Shown: positions 1 to 13,645, counted from the stretch's first letter. The stretch is DNA of 64,000 bases from Dipylidium caninum (GCA_017562135.1 QEYB01001046.1:5394001-5458000), one strand, 5' to 3'. A program made the numbers and translations. The notes: a model not told the origin generated them from the letters alone.

Positions 1-1190
1 TCCACAATTTGTAAAAAACGCTCAAGGCTGCGGTATTACTCAGCACTCGAACACTTAGAGGGAAATGTAGAAGGACCCTACACAGAGAGAAAAACCCATT
101 TTAAGCTCGACATCGTACCACCTCATTCTCCCACGAAGTGCTCGGAGAGATTGTTTCATGGAAAAATGGAGTGCTGTCAACGGGTCGCGACGCCCTGACC
201 TCTTGCTCGAAAACATGGCAACTTTCGCTCGAGAGGGAAAACTACGACCGCCAAGAGGGGCGGAGGTCCGCCAATACTCCCGAAACCAGGTGGAGTTCGA
301 CGTGCTAGAAGGCTGCTTCAAAAGTGTCGCGATTGGGATGGGACTCGCCTGGGAGCGCGCCTGTTTGTTTGTTTGTTTAGTAACCGGCTGCGGAGCGACC
401 CTGACGTGCATTGTGGCAGCAAAGCCGTTCGTGATGTAGCATCGGCGGATGCGACGCAGACGGCGACGCAAATGACTTCAGTGGGTTGGTGAGAAGGGGA
501 AGCGAAGCCTGAGTCGTTCAGGCGTCGGCACTACGGGATCGCAACTGGAGGCATCTATTTACCTCCGTCCACACAGTGCACACAGCCGATTTCGTCCTGG
601 TGTTAGTCACAATCGAGGGGAGAGAATTTTTTTCCCAGCTGCCTCCTCCACGTACACACGCACACACGCAAGCAAGCAAGCAAGCAAGCAGAGGTTCTAA
701 TTGCAGTACACACACTTCATAAAAGTACCAACAGCGTCGACAACATGGCCACTTCAGTGTGCATTTTCTTCCACCAAACGTAAAAATCTACTAACACTAT
801 TGTTTCAGTTGGCGATGCCGTGGCCGAAGGAACATCACCGGGGGAAAATCTTTCTTCCTCAAAGTCGCCGTCTTCACTCTCTGCCTTTTGCCGCACTCCC
901 CGCAGGACCGTTCAGTAATGAGATGAGGGCTGACACGACATTTCGACTCCGCAGGAGCATTCGCGTCACTCGGCTGTGTGTAAAGTATATCCTTCAAGTG
1001 CAGGCGCAAGTGTCCAGTGAACCCATAGAGTAGGCAACAAATGATAGAATTCGTGGTTGGGCTGGGAGTGGGGTGGGAGTGTCTGCCCCACACAAGTTCA
1101 AAATAAAGTTTCTATGAAATTTTGCCCATTTGAATGTCCTACCTCCACGTTACCTCCGATAAGTGCCTTATCGATGCAGTATAGACTTAC
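1..1190. other. Left edge, intron or intergenic, no supported gene
   Basis: No reading frame here shows a recognisable domain or exon borders. The stretch lies downstream (minus strand) of the Ig exon ending at 1191 and is most simply the next intron of that gene. It contains a (GCAA)n microsatellite at 668-690. Confidence 0.5.
668..690. repeat. (GCAA)n microsatellite
   Basis: Nearly six perfect tandem copies of a GCAA tetranucleotide are visible, preceded by a short CA run. It is noncoding. Confidence 0.85.
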
Positions 1191-1688
1191 GAATCACGTG
1201 TAATTGAAATATTCTCTCAATTTTCGGGATAACGGCGGAGGTGGAGTCAGGAGAGGGATTGGTAACTGTGCATCTGTACTCCCCCATATTGCTGAGAGTG
1301 ACTTTGCGGATGGTCAACTGTGACTCAGAGAAGCGGGCCACGTCAGCTCTGCTTCCGCCCAAGCCTACGCCCGCACCGCCACCGTCACCGCCACCGCCAC
1401 CGCCACCGCCACCGGCAGCGCCCCCGCCGGTGTTGCCAACGCCGCCCGATTCCGAGGAGCTGCTCCCGGTCCCCGCGACCCGAGCGTTGCTGCGACGCGT
1501 CAGTCGACTGCCCATCGACGCAGACGAGGCGCTCTTTCCGAATCCCTGTTTGTAGAACTCCCAGGCATAATTCAGTTGGTAGGTCCGGCCGTCCGCCGTC
1601 ACGCTGCTGCAGTCAAAGGAAACGTCCTCTCCCCAGTAGCGCGTTATTACTAGATCCGCGTCGGTGTAGCTCTTCAGAAAGCAGGGAC
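1191..1688 (-). CDS. Ig-domain exon with Gly/Ser-rich insertion
   Basis: This is the second exon of the Ig gene. About 166 codons are far more than the roughly 95 of a standard Ig domain. The excess is a low-complexity Ser/Gly insertion between the WEFYKQ strand and the SQLTIRKVTLSNMGEYRC strands. It is encoded by a GCC/ACC-type repeat (about 1374-1414 on plus). The frame stays open through the repeat and both splice phases are kept, so the insertion looks translated rather than intronic. Confidence 0.75.
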
Positions 1689-4600
1689 CTGAGCAAAAGA
1701 CATAAGTTTGTCAACAATATCGCCCATCTGAAAAAGGCGGACGTGTGTGTGGACCATGCTTCCTTGTCCTCAGAGTTCTCTTCGATGTTATTTTAAGCCC
1801 AAATACCCACTCGACAAGGAGTTCCTACATGCGACTAACGACATCAGCTTGCTTTTATTAATTCTTAGCCAAAGTCAAGTTAACGAAGTTACGACTTGGA
1901 TAAGTGGATTTGCGCAGCCGTGCGTAAAGAGAGGCTGGAGACGGCTGGGGGCTGTGCTGGCTCCGTTGTGAGGACATCGGGACGACTTAGCTGGTATGAG
2001 TCAATGGGGCAAAGGAGAGGACGACGGTAAAGCAAAACAGGGCGAGGAAGCGGGCGTTGGCCTGCCTGACTCAACCTCAGACACCATTGACAGTTCCCCT
2101 CTGCGCGTCAAGTCGTCCCCGTGGCGGACGCAACGCGGTGTGGATTGGGCTGGCACCCACACTGAGTGCCAGACTGGCTCGCCAACACCTTGCGACGCCT
2201 AAGGCGCCACTTCCGGACCCGAAGGTCGCATCCGTCTGGTAAATTTCTGACGACGACTTAGCTTTAGCCCCGAGCAAAGGACATTTGCTGCTCCCCTCTC
2301 TTCACCGAGGGAAGTATCAGGTGTCCTGTTAGGGGAATGGTTGTAAACCACGCAGCGATATTTTTGTGTTAGATATCAACTCAACCAATTTTAGCATTTC
2401 AGACAAATGAAACGTCCGAATGGGCTGTTCCTCTGCCGAAAGACTCTTAACAAGACTAGGAGGGAGTTGATTGAGGCATGGCGGCCGGGGCAGTAGTTGA
2501 GTTAGGGAGTAGGGCGATGGTGGTGAAGCCCGTCTACCTGTGATCCATCAGGCAAGCGTTAAACACTTTCCACCAGCCCCCATTAATCCCACGGGGAGGC
2601 GAATGAGTCACTTTCCTAGGGGGACAAACGGATGTGGAAAAGTCCGAAAAGTGGTAAAATGATATTTAGGGGAGAGGTCAGCCAAGACAAGCCCCCAGTC
2701 CCCGTGGAACAGAGTGGAGTGACTCATGTAGGCCGTGTTTACTGGAGATGCGTTTTCTAGAAATTAGTTCGTCCTCTGTCTGTTTGTGTGTGTGTGTGCC
2801 ACGCGCACATCTACGCATCGTTTCACATCCACCGCCGCCCCCACCCCGCCCTGCCTGCCCTGCCCTGTCCTGCCCTGCCCTGCCCTGCGCCCGCCTCTAC
2901 GCCCACCTCTGCCCTCTCCTCTTCTGCCACCTCCCCCAGGGCTGGATAAAATTTGGCCCCATGGACGGTGTGCCCGTGTGTATGTACGCACATAACGCAG
3001 GGCACTGGATGGAGAAAAAAATCTTGACAGCACCGAAACGTTCGGAGCTCTTAATTTTTGGAGCCCAAAAACAACCTTCTAATTGGGCGGACCAGTAATG
3101 TATGGCAGAAGTAGAAGGAAGTTCCAAACTAGTTAATTCGGAACCCCCAGATCTTTAACAGGGCAGACTGTGAAGTTCCGAGGGCGAAGAGCTGATTGGA
3201 AGCCTCCACCGTTGTAAGTTAAGTAATTATTAAGGCGAGTGCGTGCCCCGCATTATGGGGAAGAGCCGCAAGTGTTGGGATTCCTGCGAGTGAAATTACA
3301 TGAAGTCTGGTCAGTCTTGCTCTGCCCCTCCGGCAGTGAAGTCAGTTAAGCTGGTCAGCGCGTCAAGCCGGCGCGAATGCGGTTGAGCCGCCAATGCAGC
3401 CATGAGTTTCGTGGTCAAAAACGAATGGACTTAGCCACGTCCAGAGAAGTACTGACAACTTCCACGCGCAACGCGGCCTGCATGTCGGCTGAAAGGCGGA
3501 CAGGAATGCCAGGTTCGATGAGCAGCGGTGAAGCAGGTTTGTGGGGCGAGAGAACTTCACCCGATTGTCGTGAGCGCAACAGTCAACAAATGTCCACATG
3601 ATGGTAAATAAAAGTAGGTTTTGCTCATCAAGCGAACATAGCCCTGAAGCCTGCCAACTCCGACAGCTCGGAGTAGTTGGGGCAGTCCGCTTCCCCTCAT
3701 CTGTAACTTGTCATAGCATGGCTCATCGTGAGCGGCTCAAACGAAAAGGAACAGCCTGTTTTAGTCGATCCAGTTGTGGTGTATCCTGAAGGGACTTAAT
3801 GCTCCCTCGCTTTTCAACAAACCTCGCGAATGCGGGCACATTTTTACCAAAAATATTGCTTTAACGAAACCGGTGATGTGGTGTTGAGAGCCATGTTTTT
3901 GTTTAAATTGATACTTAAAATACTACAGAAATGGGGATTGCGCAAAGTAAAAGGTCTGCTGTACTGCGTCCCATTTTCAGATATCCCAGAGCGGGCTGTT
4001 ACTTGCCCCCTGCGCATACATGCATTTGGCCTCCAAATTAACAGTAGGCATCAAAAAGCTAATAGAAATGAAACTGCCTCTGTCTGCCAATTAACATTTA
4101 GTTTCTACTTACGGGAAGAGATTCAGGGACAGATGCGGATAGAGGAGAGGGAAGAGAAGGGAAGGAAAGGAAAGGAAAAGGTGGGCAAGCAGGCAGGCAG
4201 GCGGGCAGGCGGGAGGGCGAGAGGAGAGAACCCTGAGGGAAGGAGAGAGCGGGAGAGAGAGAGAGAGCGACGAAGAGAGGGCGAGAGGCGACAAATGGCC
4301 GAGGGGCGAGGTGTGAGTCGAGGGAGGAGGATGGTATAAGGCGGTTGTGGGCAGTGCGATTAATGGACGACTGTCGAACGAACGAACGAACGAACGAATG
4401 AACGAGGGGGTAAATGTGCCCTTTTTACAGGGCAATCGGTCTTCCACGCATCCGTCATTTTTTCATCATACCCATGGAAGCGTGCGCTGCCTCTGCTGCG
4501 GTCGCTGCAAGCCTGACAGCTCGGCTCTCCGCCAAGGGCACGCGAACGACGACGCCGCTGTGCGCTTCGACTCCACCTGTGACCAACCCCGCATGAGCAG

Positions 4601-5895
4601 ACAGCCACCGCACGGACTTGTGCTACTCTGCCCGGGTGGGAGCAACGGCGTGAGGACATTCTCTCGGCCCATGCACAAACACGCCTCTGCCTCGGACGAG
4701 GTGGCTAACACCAAGTCCGGGTAGACGCGTAGAAGTGAGTGGATCATGGCCGCTGTGGCAGCCACAACTACACAAAACTTTTAATAAATAATGCAGGGAC
4801 GTGTGGAGTGGCGAGGGGCTGGGCCAGGGCCCCATCATCGACGCCTTTTTGGGAAAAAGAGCGATGAATGGGCAGAATCGCCCACTTGAGCATGCGTGAG
4901 CAACAGTGTGTGATAGTATTCTTTCAGGAAATGTTACTTATTCTCGTTGTTTGTGAAAAAGTAGCGGAAAAGTTTTGGAGATGATAAGCACTCGGGACAG
5001 ACTGCTCACCTGCTGTGTTGATTTTTCCATCGCGTGAAAGAGCGCATTCGCGTCTGATGGCTGGCGAATTATAGTCTAGGTGGAAAAGAAGTGGGAAGAA
5101 AAACCTCATAAATCTTTACGCCGGAGCTGCAGTGCGCACGACCTCGGAGACCTTAATTAAATGACTCACGCTTCCACTGAGACCTCTAATTACAATGGGC
5201 AGAGAAGGGTTGGCCGGAGGGCGGACGGGAAGGGACAACTCGCCGTCATGGGGCGGAATAACGAGTGAGACGCAACCGCTCTACTGTGGCAGCAGGTTCT
5301 TCGGTGGGTTGATGACCCACACAACAAAAAGTTGAATTTGCTCTAAGGTTTAAACGGAAGCGTAGGGGAAATGGCTACATTTGGGGGTGAACAAGTCGAA
5401 ACACCTTAAGCGGTTAGTCCCGAAGAGTTAGGCGCAGTCCAACGTAAGGCACTTTTCTTTTTGACTCGAAAACTTCTGCTAAAAGCAAACTAAGGCCTTT
5501 GTCAAACTTGGAGGTACACAACGACCCGATCGCAATCAAATTATGCAACGGGAGTCGGTGGACACGGTTATTAGATCATATGGAAAGGGGACCGCATTCC
5601 ACCTTGAAATAGCGGCCAGCAGTCGTCTTACCAACAACGCGAATGGACATTTCGGCCAAGCTGTTCCCGAAGCCGTTGACGGCACTGCACTGGTAACGGC
5701 CACTGAGGTCGAAGGAGTCTGCGTTAATGGTTAGATTTTTGGTCTCGTCAAGGAAGTGCGATGGATATTCCGGTCGAGTCCACTTGTAGAAAGGTGTTTC
5801 GAACGGACAGGAGAGAGTGATCCGCGAGTTCAACGGCACCAGATATCCGCGGCGATGCGTGATCCGTTGCTGCAATGTCGCTGCCACGGCTGGGT
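1191..5895 (-). CDS. Ig-domain receptor or adhesion protein, partial (two exons)
   Basis: Two minus-strand exons, 5895-5632 and 1688-1191, each encode an Ig domain. Both are phase 1 at both ends, as is usual for Ig exons, and they join in frame. The 88-codon exon has a first cysteine in ITLSCPFETPFYKW and a second in SGRYQCSAVNGFGNS. The 166-codon exon has DVSFDCSS, then YAWEFYKQ, then MGEYRCTVTNPSP. The borders are clear: acceptors CTACAG at 5896 and CTCAG at 1689, donors GTAAG after 5632 and GTAAGT after 1191. The upstream and downstream exons (signal peptide, membrane segment, any kinase) are not in view. The paired domains recall D2-D3 of FGF receptors, but the kinase that would prove it would lie off the left edge. 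Other Ig receptors or adhesion proteins fit equally well. An Ig protein is near certain; FGFR identity is only a guess. Confidence 0.72.
1374..1414. repeat. CCGCCA/GCCACC minisatellite inside a coding exon
   Basis: Tandem six-base units (two triplets) are read on the minus strand as a glycine run inside the Ig exon. Interruptions are few, so the tract is likely to vary in length. Confidence 0.8.
2849..2888. repeat. (CCCTG)n tandem repeat
   Basis: Pentanucleotide CCCTG units are repeated with slight variation. They lie in the intron of the Ig gene. Confidence 0.75.
4139..4404. repeat. Purine-rich low-complexity tract ending in (CGAA)n
   Basis: About 140 bases are almost pure G/A on plus, with GGAAA, GGCA and GAGA sub-repeats. 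Some 90 bases later comes a perfect CGAA tetranucleotide array at 4374-4404. It is noncoding. The purine/pyrimidine strand bias could favour triplex or H-DNA structure. Confidence 0.7.
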
Positions 5896-8800
5896 CTGTA
5901 GCGACCAAAGAGCAAACTGGCTCATTACAAAAACAGCTTCCTTTGTGTACGTGTGCGTCAATACTATGAATAGTTCAGTCAAAGCTATTGAGATTCACGT
6001 CTTGTAACTTCCGAATACTGAGCTGTTAGAGGAATTGTGACCAAGCGACAACAGAGGGGTGTCGACCTGCCAGCAGCGCTCTCATGCATCGCAGGCCTAA
6101 CAGGTAAGAAGCCGACCTTCGTGTGCGGTCCTCCGGGCATCACACTGGCTGCTGTGGAACGCAAACTGTTTATGCCACTCTTTCCGCCTCTTTGGAAGAC
6201 ATGGGGATTTCAAGGACGGGGTGACCAAGACAGGAACACAGTCTTGAAACGCCAGGAGGGGGACAGAGCTTGACCTAGTTCAGAGGAAGGTTGTACCTTC
6301 TGCCTCACGTCCTTTGGATGAACATATTAAGTGTCCCATGGACACTGAGTCAACGTCCCCATCGGCCCCATTAGCTTCACCCGAGGAGGGAAATAGCTGG
6401 CCACATCTGCGGTTCGTAGTGGAAAATGATGCACCCGCCTGAGTTAATTTCATTCTTGTATCACTTTGATGCTCTCCCCGAAACAAAATTACCCACTTTC
6501 ACAGAATGAAGCCTCATTTTGCCCATCCTCCGGCTTTCGAATGCGTTGTCATTCACATTCACTCACGCAAATTCGCCTACGCGTACTAGGCGGCAGCGTT
6601 CAAGTTGAAAGGCTGACGAAACAGAGATGATCATTCTGTAAATTAGAAGTCTGAAAGCAGGCGCCCTCAACCACCTCCCACCCGTATGTGGGGAAGCGCC
6701 GTCATTGCCCCTGATTCCCCCAATAGCTGATCAGGACCGTTCGTTCGCTCGTTCATTGTGCATCTCTTATGATAGATCTCGAATCGACCCGAGGAGTCCG
6801 CACCTCAAGATGGGCAAAGATATCCGAAAGTGGGTTTTACGTCCTTTACATCTACTCGGGTGGGCAGAGACTTGGCGGGGGGGGGGGGCAGAGGTCGGCG
6901 AAGGTCATTGGGGCACATCGAGGAGGACAGCGGTCTCGCGAACTCGTTAAAGCGGTCAATGAAGTAATCCTTCCTCGACCGTCACGAGCCGGGCAATGGT
7001 GACCAGGGTAGAAACGGATTCGCCTTCCGCCTTAAACACCACGATTTTCACTGTCCCGGCGCATGCTGCCCTGGTGACATGCACATGACTAATTCAACAC
7101 CTTTTTCACTTCACGCTTTTTCGCATGCTTCACTCGTAGTCAAAAATAACTCGTACGAATATACGTAAACAGAGGCGCACGAGATCAGCAGTTATTCACC
7201 AGTCCATCGCAGTCCAGTATGGATCAGACTCAGTCCCCTAAGATGGGGGCGTAGTAGAACCGTTTGCCCACTTGTATGCGCAATTCAGGAGAAAATGGCA
7301 CTCCTACTCCGGCGTTCCAGGCGGAATTAGCAAAAGTCCCCTCCCGCAATTGCCCTGAGCAAACTGGAGGCCTACCATGGCATCTTTGCACGGACCACAG
7401 CATTTCCTTTGGATGTGAGAGTGCCCTCTTCTTCTTCTTAAGGCAGAGAGCGGTTCTACGCGAAATGGGGACATCTGTCCCACTTGTGTGGATCACACAT
7501 TAGCCTGAACCGAGGTCAAAGTAGCACACTTTCGCAGTCAGACAGAATGGGGAAGGTGGGGATATTTCAGTGAGAACGATGCATGACGGCGTGGTGCACT
7601 GCTGCCAGCCTTGACCGTCGAGGCGGAGGAGGAGAGGCCCTGGACGGCTAGGCGAACACAGCGATGGAAGTAAAAAGATGGTGAGAGAGCTGCTGCTGTT
7701 GCAACCTACGGGGAACACACGCGGAAAGTTAGACAAAAAGGGGTGTTGAATGCATGTGTGTACTCGTTTCGTCTGTGTGCCTTTTGCACACGCACACGCA
7801 CACGGGCGGACGGGCATTCGGACGCCCACGTCGGACGCAGCTTGGAAGCAACAGCAGGAGTTCTCGCCCTAATGGCTTCTGATTAGAATCTGGACTGCCT
7901 ATGGACGCCCCGGAAAAGGAGTATGTTAACTCACGCACTCGTGTGAGTGAGTCGAAATTGTAGCAGAGTTTTACTGAAACACAAATTGCCACGGCACTAA
8001 GGAAGGCACAGAACATTTCTAGAGTGGCCACGGGCGCATTTGTGTTGGAGGAAGGCACCTTGCTAAAGTCCCCATTAACGGCGACAGGTGCACTGTCGGT
8101 GCACAGTTGGAGAGTCTAAAGGTGATCTCTTCGGTTGCACTTCGGAGAGGTGAAGCCAAAAAGATGTAGGCTGGGAGAAGCGACTCCAACTTAATTGTCT
8201 CCGTTTTTGTAGGCAGAGGTCAGTGACAATAACGACTCCCAAAATTCCCAGTGCGCAAGACAACCAGTTTGCGCTGACTCAAATTTCTTGAAAATGTGCC
8301 TCCCATTGTTTTAGCATGCCGAAAAAAAGGAATTGCGGCCAAAGCAGTTAGTATCAGTGGAATGACTGGGCCCCACTTTGCCGAAATACTCGTCGAAATT
8401 TGTGTTTCCTCGCTTTACGGCGTGGACCGGGACGGCGACTTCGGCGCCGAAGACGAGAACTATGAGTGCGTTTGTGGCAGTATCAAGTCACATTCCGCTG
8501 AACAGGCGAGAAGGAATTATTTTCGAATGGCTGAAGTGTGTGCCGGCAAATAGGGCCGCCAGAGCCCAGGAGGCGACGGCCAGCACAACCTGTCATTGTC
8601 GAGGGTCGTACTGTGAGCTGAGGCCTCAGGGCTCGCGCCCACCGACCACGTGTGCCGCCTAGCCTCCGATTCGCCCCGGAAACGCAATAAATAACCGAAA
8701 CTTTTCCCCTTCACTAACTAGAATTGGATGTGTCTCACGATGAGGAATAATCAACGTGTGCATATCAGAGGCGACAAGCAGGAGGATGCGCACTCAGGGA

Positions 8801-9243
8801 ATGCGTTCAAGTGGCACACTAAGTGGCATTTTGGCCGGCCACGGCGGGAGGCGTGGGGAGACGAGTGCAGACCTTCCACATTCAGGTGGCAGGCCGACTG
8901 TCAACTGGGGCACTCGCAAGACAAAGTTGGACATCTCTGTGGGAGCGAGAGCTTAGCCCCTCTCCTCTCTCCCGGTGACACTGAGACGAGCCGGTGCATA
9001 AGTGCTCTGAGCAGGTGGAGGATTGCGCCAAAAATAATTGCCCAACTTTCCACTATAACGGCACTTGGTATTCGGATCATCTAAAAAATACTTTTTTAGG
9101 GAGTTACTCGTCACAGCACTTTGGCAGCTCCTGCGTGAACAGACAAGGAATTTGGCGTGAAGTTTTTGTCCAAGCAGCCAGGGACAGACTCGAAGTTCCT
9201 TCTCTCGAAGGCTGCTTCCGAGTGGGTTGCCGTGAAGTGCACA

Positions 9244-9327
9244 TCTTTATTACTATTACTAATGGTTACTTTTAATAATAATACTAGTAATAAGAATAAT
9301 ATGATAATAAGAATAATTATTATTAAC
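9244..9327. repeat. AAT/ATT-rich imperfect microsatellite
   Basis: Imperfect ATT/AAT/AATAAG trinucleotide units form an AT-rich island in otherwise GC-rich sequence. Self-complementary stretches could form hairpins. Confidence 0.7.
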
Positions 9328-11716
9328 TGAGTGACTGCAGCCCATTCGACCTCGAAGACCAGTTGTGACACGGCATGGTGAAGAGTGAGACCTGGCGAAG
9401 TCGAAACTGCCACCCGTGACAGCGATCAATCTATGCTGGAATTCACGGTGTCTACCAAGCAAAACTGCCAAAAAATTAGTGAATCACTACGAAGTGAGGA
9501 GGTAATTACAACTCAATGAGGTGTGTGCAAACGAGTTCCCCCCAAGTGGTCGCATATATCTCCAGCCAACGCCCCCGCCAGGGACCCCGAGGATTTCACG
9601 ACAGTGGAAGACTCACCGTTGGTTGAAACTCCGCTTATCATGAAAAGGGGGAGGAGGTGGAGCAAGAGTAGTGAGGACGCAGTGGACCCCGTGGATGTCC
9701 GCCGTTGCGGCAGCAACAAGTGGGTCACCATCAGAAGATCACTGATCCTATTTACCTGATGTTTCTACAATAAAGAGGAGTGACTAGTCATGAACCGTAC
9801 AGGGTATAAGGAGCCAGTGCCCACGAGATGCCTGATAAATGAACCCCCAAACACCCTACCGTTGCGTGGAGGACGTGATGAATGAGAGAGCGAGGACGAT
9901 TGAGGCCTCCTGCACGTCCTTCACTGGTTTAATGGCCAGTATCACACGCACACACTGTCCTTGTCCGACACACATGCATACGTACACACACGCACAATGA
10001 GATTGACATCCGCTGTCCTGTGTTCACACTTGTCTATGCGTGTTTGTGTCATGAGTGACGGGGTGACGACAGGCCCATGATTTTCTGAAAAAGCGGATAT
10101 GACTACTCACGTAAATATGCAAACACTCGTGTAGTCTACCAATGCGTGCACACCCACAGCCACACATCCGCATCCACACATACACGTACAAGGCAGAAAC
10201 GCCTTTCACCCACGCGAGGCCTGGTGTCTGAGAGGCTGGGCGTCGGGTTCTCTGCCGTGGCTGACGGACCTACTTGTTGGAAACCATGACGGTTATGTAC
10301 CCACCATGTGGGTTGGCCACCGCCGACATAAGTTGGCAAGCTATGCGACGGTCTATGGCAGAACAGCATCGAACCCCACGCGCGTCCGACCCTGGCGGAC
10401 AATGTCGGAGAGTGGAAACCAAACATTGCAGGATCGGCGCACTCGAGATTTGTTTTTTTATGACGAAAATTCTCTTTAGTGCCGATGGCAGAATTACTCA
10501 CATACTGCAATTGATAAGGGAAGTAATCTTTGAATTCCGAGGTTCGCCGAACTTCCCGCCTGCCCGCTCGAGGAAACCCAACAGCCTTAACAAAGCGCAG
10601 CACTACCAAGTGGAAGCTGCCCAAGGCTCATTTAAAGGCCCGAATTTTGGCAGTCATGACGCTCCCAGCCTTCCCCCGCGGGAGGGGCGGGAGGGGCGGG
10701 CGGGTTCCATGCCGCCTGGCGCATCACCGCGTTGAACGCGGTAGCGGATGTCAAATTTTTGCCTTTGCGGTGCACTGCATTACAAAAAACTACATCCCAC
10801 GAAGTGGTCTCTAAACAGAACGGGCCACTTTGGGTCTCGTCAGGAAAAATGTTCCACTGACTTGCGTCGCGTCGCGTCGTCTCGTTCTGAATTTTCTCAA
10901 GAATGCCGCTTTGCGATTGGTTTGAGCCTCAGATGGGAATTTGGCTACGAGTCCTGGCGCAGCAGAACTGGAGTGGTTAAAATGTCGTTTAATCTAACCG
11001 CTGCGCGGGTGCCTTCCCGTTCTCAGCGCAGTGGCCCATCAAAGTTCCTGCTTGCGTAACGCTTGCACACATCTTTGGTGTGCATTTTTGAGAGGTTCCT
11101 TGTTGAGACGAATCACATAAAATCAGATCCCGTCTCTTCCACCGGGGCTCGGTGCGTGTAATGGATGAGGCAATGGCTTAACCACTTGAATATCAAAATG
11201 AAGAAAGCAACACGACGTCAACAAGCTCGATCAACGCAGGTGAACCAACTAATCTGCGACGCGCATATTTCCAATAGGAAGTGCACAGGACGCAAATTTC
11301 GAATAAAAAAGTCACGACTCACTAGTGACAGACTTAACACTCCCATGTTTGAAACGACTGGTAGTTTGCATATAAATCATTAAAGTGGGGACGTTATCTC
11401 ACCGACGGGCTTGGTAGTGGTGGAAGAGGAGGAGGAGGAGGAGAAAGACCTAGAGGAAGCAAAGATGGCATGCCACGCTGCTGCCGCCGATTCCGGCGTA
11501 AGTCTCCAGCGTGAATGAGTCGTGGCACTGAGAGAAACGCCAACGGGTGGGAGCGAGGCACAGACGCGTACACACACACACAGACGGGCGGCCGTGCGAC
11601 GCGTGCGAGCCCACGCGCCCAAGAAAAAAGCATCTCCGTCCTCATTGGCCCCCATTGGCCAGTTTTGGTACGTTCATTGGCGCAATTCAAAAAATTGAGG
11701 GCGCACGAGCCTGGTC

Positions 11717-11766
11717 TGCGTGCGTGTGTGCGTGCGTGCGTGCGTGTGTAGGTGGGTGGGTGGGTG
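11717..11766. repeat. (GTGC)n/(GGTG)n microsatellite
   Basis: Alternating tgcg/tgtg units run into GGTG units. The purine-pyrimidine alternation makes it a possible Z-DNA former. It is noncoding. Confidence 0.8.
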
Positions 11767-13604
11767 CTTTGAATATACCATGCTTGCGTCTACCCTGATG
11801 CACCCGACTGTACAGGCGCCCCTACGCACAATGCGGAAGGGTTGGAAGAGAAAATGCTCCTAGTGGGACCGTCAGAGCAGGAGACTTGAAGACTAAACGA
11901 AAAATTATAACACGCGAAAACTAAAAAGTATGTGGAAATCATTATAAGTAAAGATGAGAAGGAAAATATGGAGTAAAATATATTCTTTCTCACGGTTTTC
12001 AGCAAAAAGGCGTTGTGTAATTAGTGGAATTGTATTCGTATGCTGGTATTTCGTGGTCAGGAGGAAAGGCGTCTGTCACATACAGGCACAATAGGCCAAA
12101 TCTTGTGTCCGATTAATTTATTTCCCCTTCCAATCCTTCCCTGTCTACCAAGTAAGTTTAAAAATGGAGCATAACGTCTGGGGAAAATGAACTGCAAATA
12201 TGAATCATAAGGCTACACAATTAGGGGGCAGTTTGACTGTCGAACCTCCTGAATTCCCATGCAACGGAGTTTGTGTGCTACAGGAAGTACAAACTCAAAG
12301 ACATAGACTAAAGTGGGGTTGCTATTAATTCAAGTTCTGCTGCTGTCGAGGTATAATGACTAATAAGCTGATTAATTATGCGCCAGAATTACTGTGGCTT
12401 GCAGTGCTTGCTTTGCGAGTAAGAGGGGCACTGTTCGTGAGGAAGAGTCTTCCCAGCGGTTAGTCGATTAATCCTGAGAAAATTAAACTATTCAAGGAGA
12501 TTGTGATCATGAATATTTAAGCAATGGGTCGAATATTTCCTGTTGAACGGAGTTTTCCCAACGGGCGTGCACGAGACTGCTCGCGAAAGGAGAGCAGCAC
12601 GTCGCCGCGCGCGTCGCCTCCCCGACCACGCGGCCGTGCGCGCTGAGTGCGTAGGTGCTCCCCCTCCCAGTCCCTGATTGGCTGAGCTCCACACTCTCGC
12701 CCTCCGGGTCTGCGTGACTCGTTTTGCTAGTTGTTCTTACGGCTTCGCTAATCATGCTATGCATCAAGATACCCACGGAGCTTGTGACATGAGATAATCA
12801 ATTATGAAGAGACGGTTTTAGGCGTTTTCTTCGAGTCGGTCCAACCTCAAATTACAGTTTGGGATGTACGAAGGGAGGTGAATCAAATCACAAGAGATTG
12901 TGCCTGCGACGAGTAAATTAGACTGCCCAAACGATTTCGCTGCTTACTTGGAATTTGGTTGACAGAATGTTACGGTGATGCAGGTAAAGCATAAAACCGG
13001 CGTTTGATTCCCCCCAAAGACTCTTTGACATTTAATTTGATCAGCTTGCTGAAATAGCATAAATAACAGTTAGTCCGAGCGATATCGCAATAAATTCAAT
13101 GTTTCACTAGTTTAAGCAAACCACAGTAAAAAAAAGATAGACAAGAAGCACTATTGGTCCTAACCAGGCTGCTCGAGTCTGTTTTACATGTTGGATGAGT
13201 GGCGTCAGAGTGTGTAGATGAGCTTATTGTACCGCATGACGCGCTGTAAATGACGGATTAAATGGAAGTGCGCCTTTTTGTCGCTGCCAACTCGGCGGGA
13301 GGAGCGTGGACACATGGGCTAAATGGATGGTGTGGGGCACACTCGCAGTGTCAGCGAGGGTCGTTGCAGCAGTAGTAGTGCTGATAGCAGAAGTCACTGC
13401 GCCTATTCTTTTTTCTTTCGTCGTCCTGGCTGTGTCGCTTCCCATTGCCTACCTCTCACGTCGCACTTTTGCCATTCTCCTCTATGCGGGACGAGATACA
13501 GCCCAAAGGATATCAGCACGCGACTGCTATAAATCATGGGCGTTGTGCGCTCTTGCGCTCTCGCCCTCCGAGCGCCGTGACAGCTACACGCGAAAAGCAA
13601 GCAA

Positions 13605-13606
13605 GT

Positions 13607-13641
<35 letters not shown>
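13605..13641. repeat. (GA)n microsatellite
   Basis: An almost perfect GA dinucleotide array follows GTGAGTGAGA. It is noncoding. Confidence 0.85.

Positions 13642-13645
<4 letters not shown>

Larger units (their letters stand above)
1689..5631 (-). other. Intron of the Ig gene
   Basis: This 3.9-kb stretch lies between the two matched exons. It holds a CCCTG repeat (2849-2888), a purine-rich tract (4139-4280) and a CGAA repeat (4374-4404). No further exon was recognised in it. Confidence 0.65.

Noticed and set aside
1241..1555. Plus-strand proline-rich open frame
   Set aside because: It is the antisense shadow of the Ig exon; the proline run is the reverse of its glycine-coding repeat.
4109..4447. 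Ser/Pro/Leu-rich minus-strand frame
   Set aside because: It is produced by a purine-rich simple repeat and has no family similarity.
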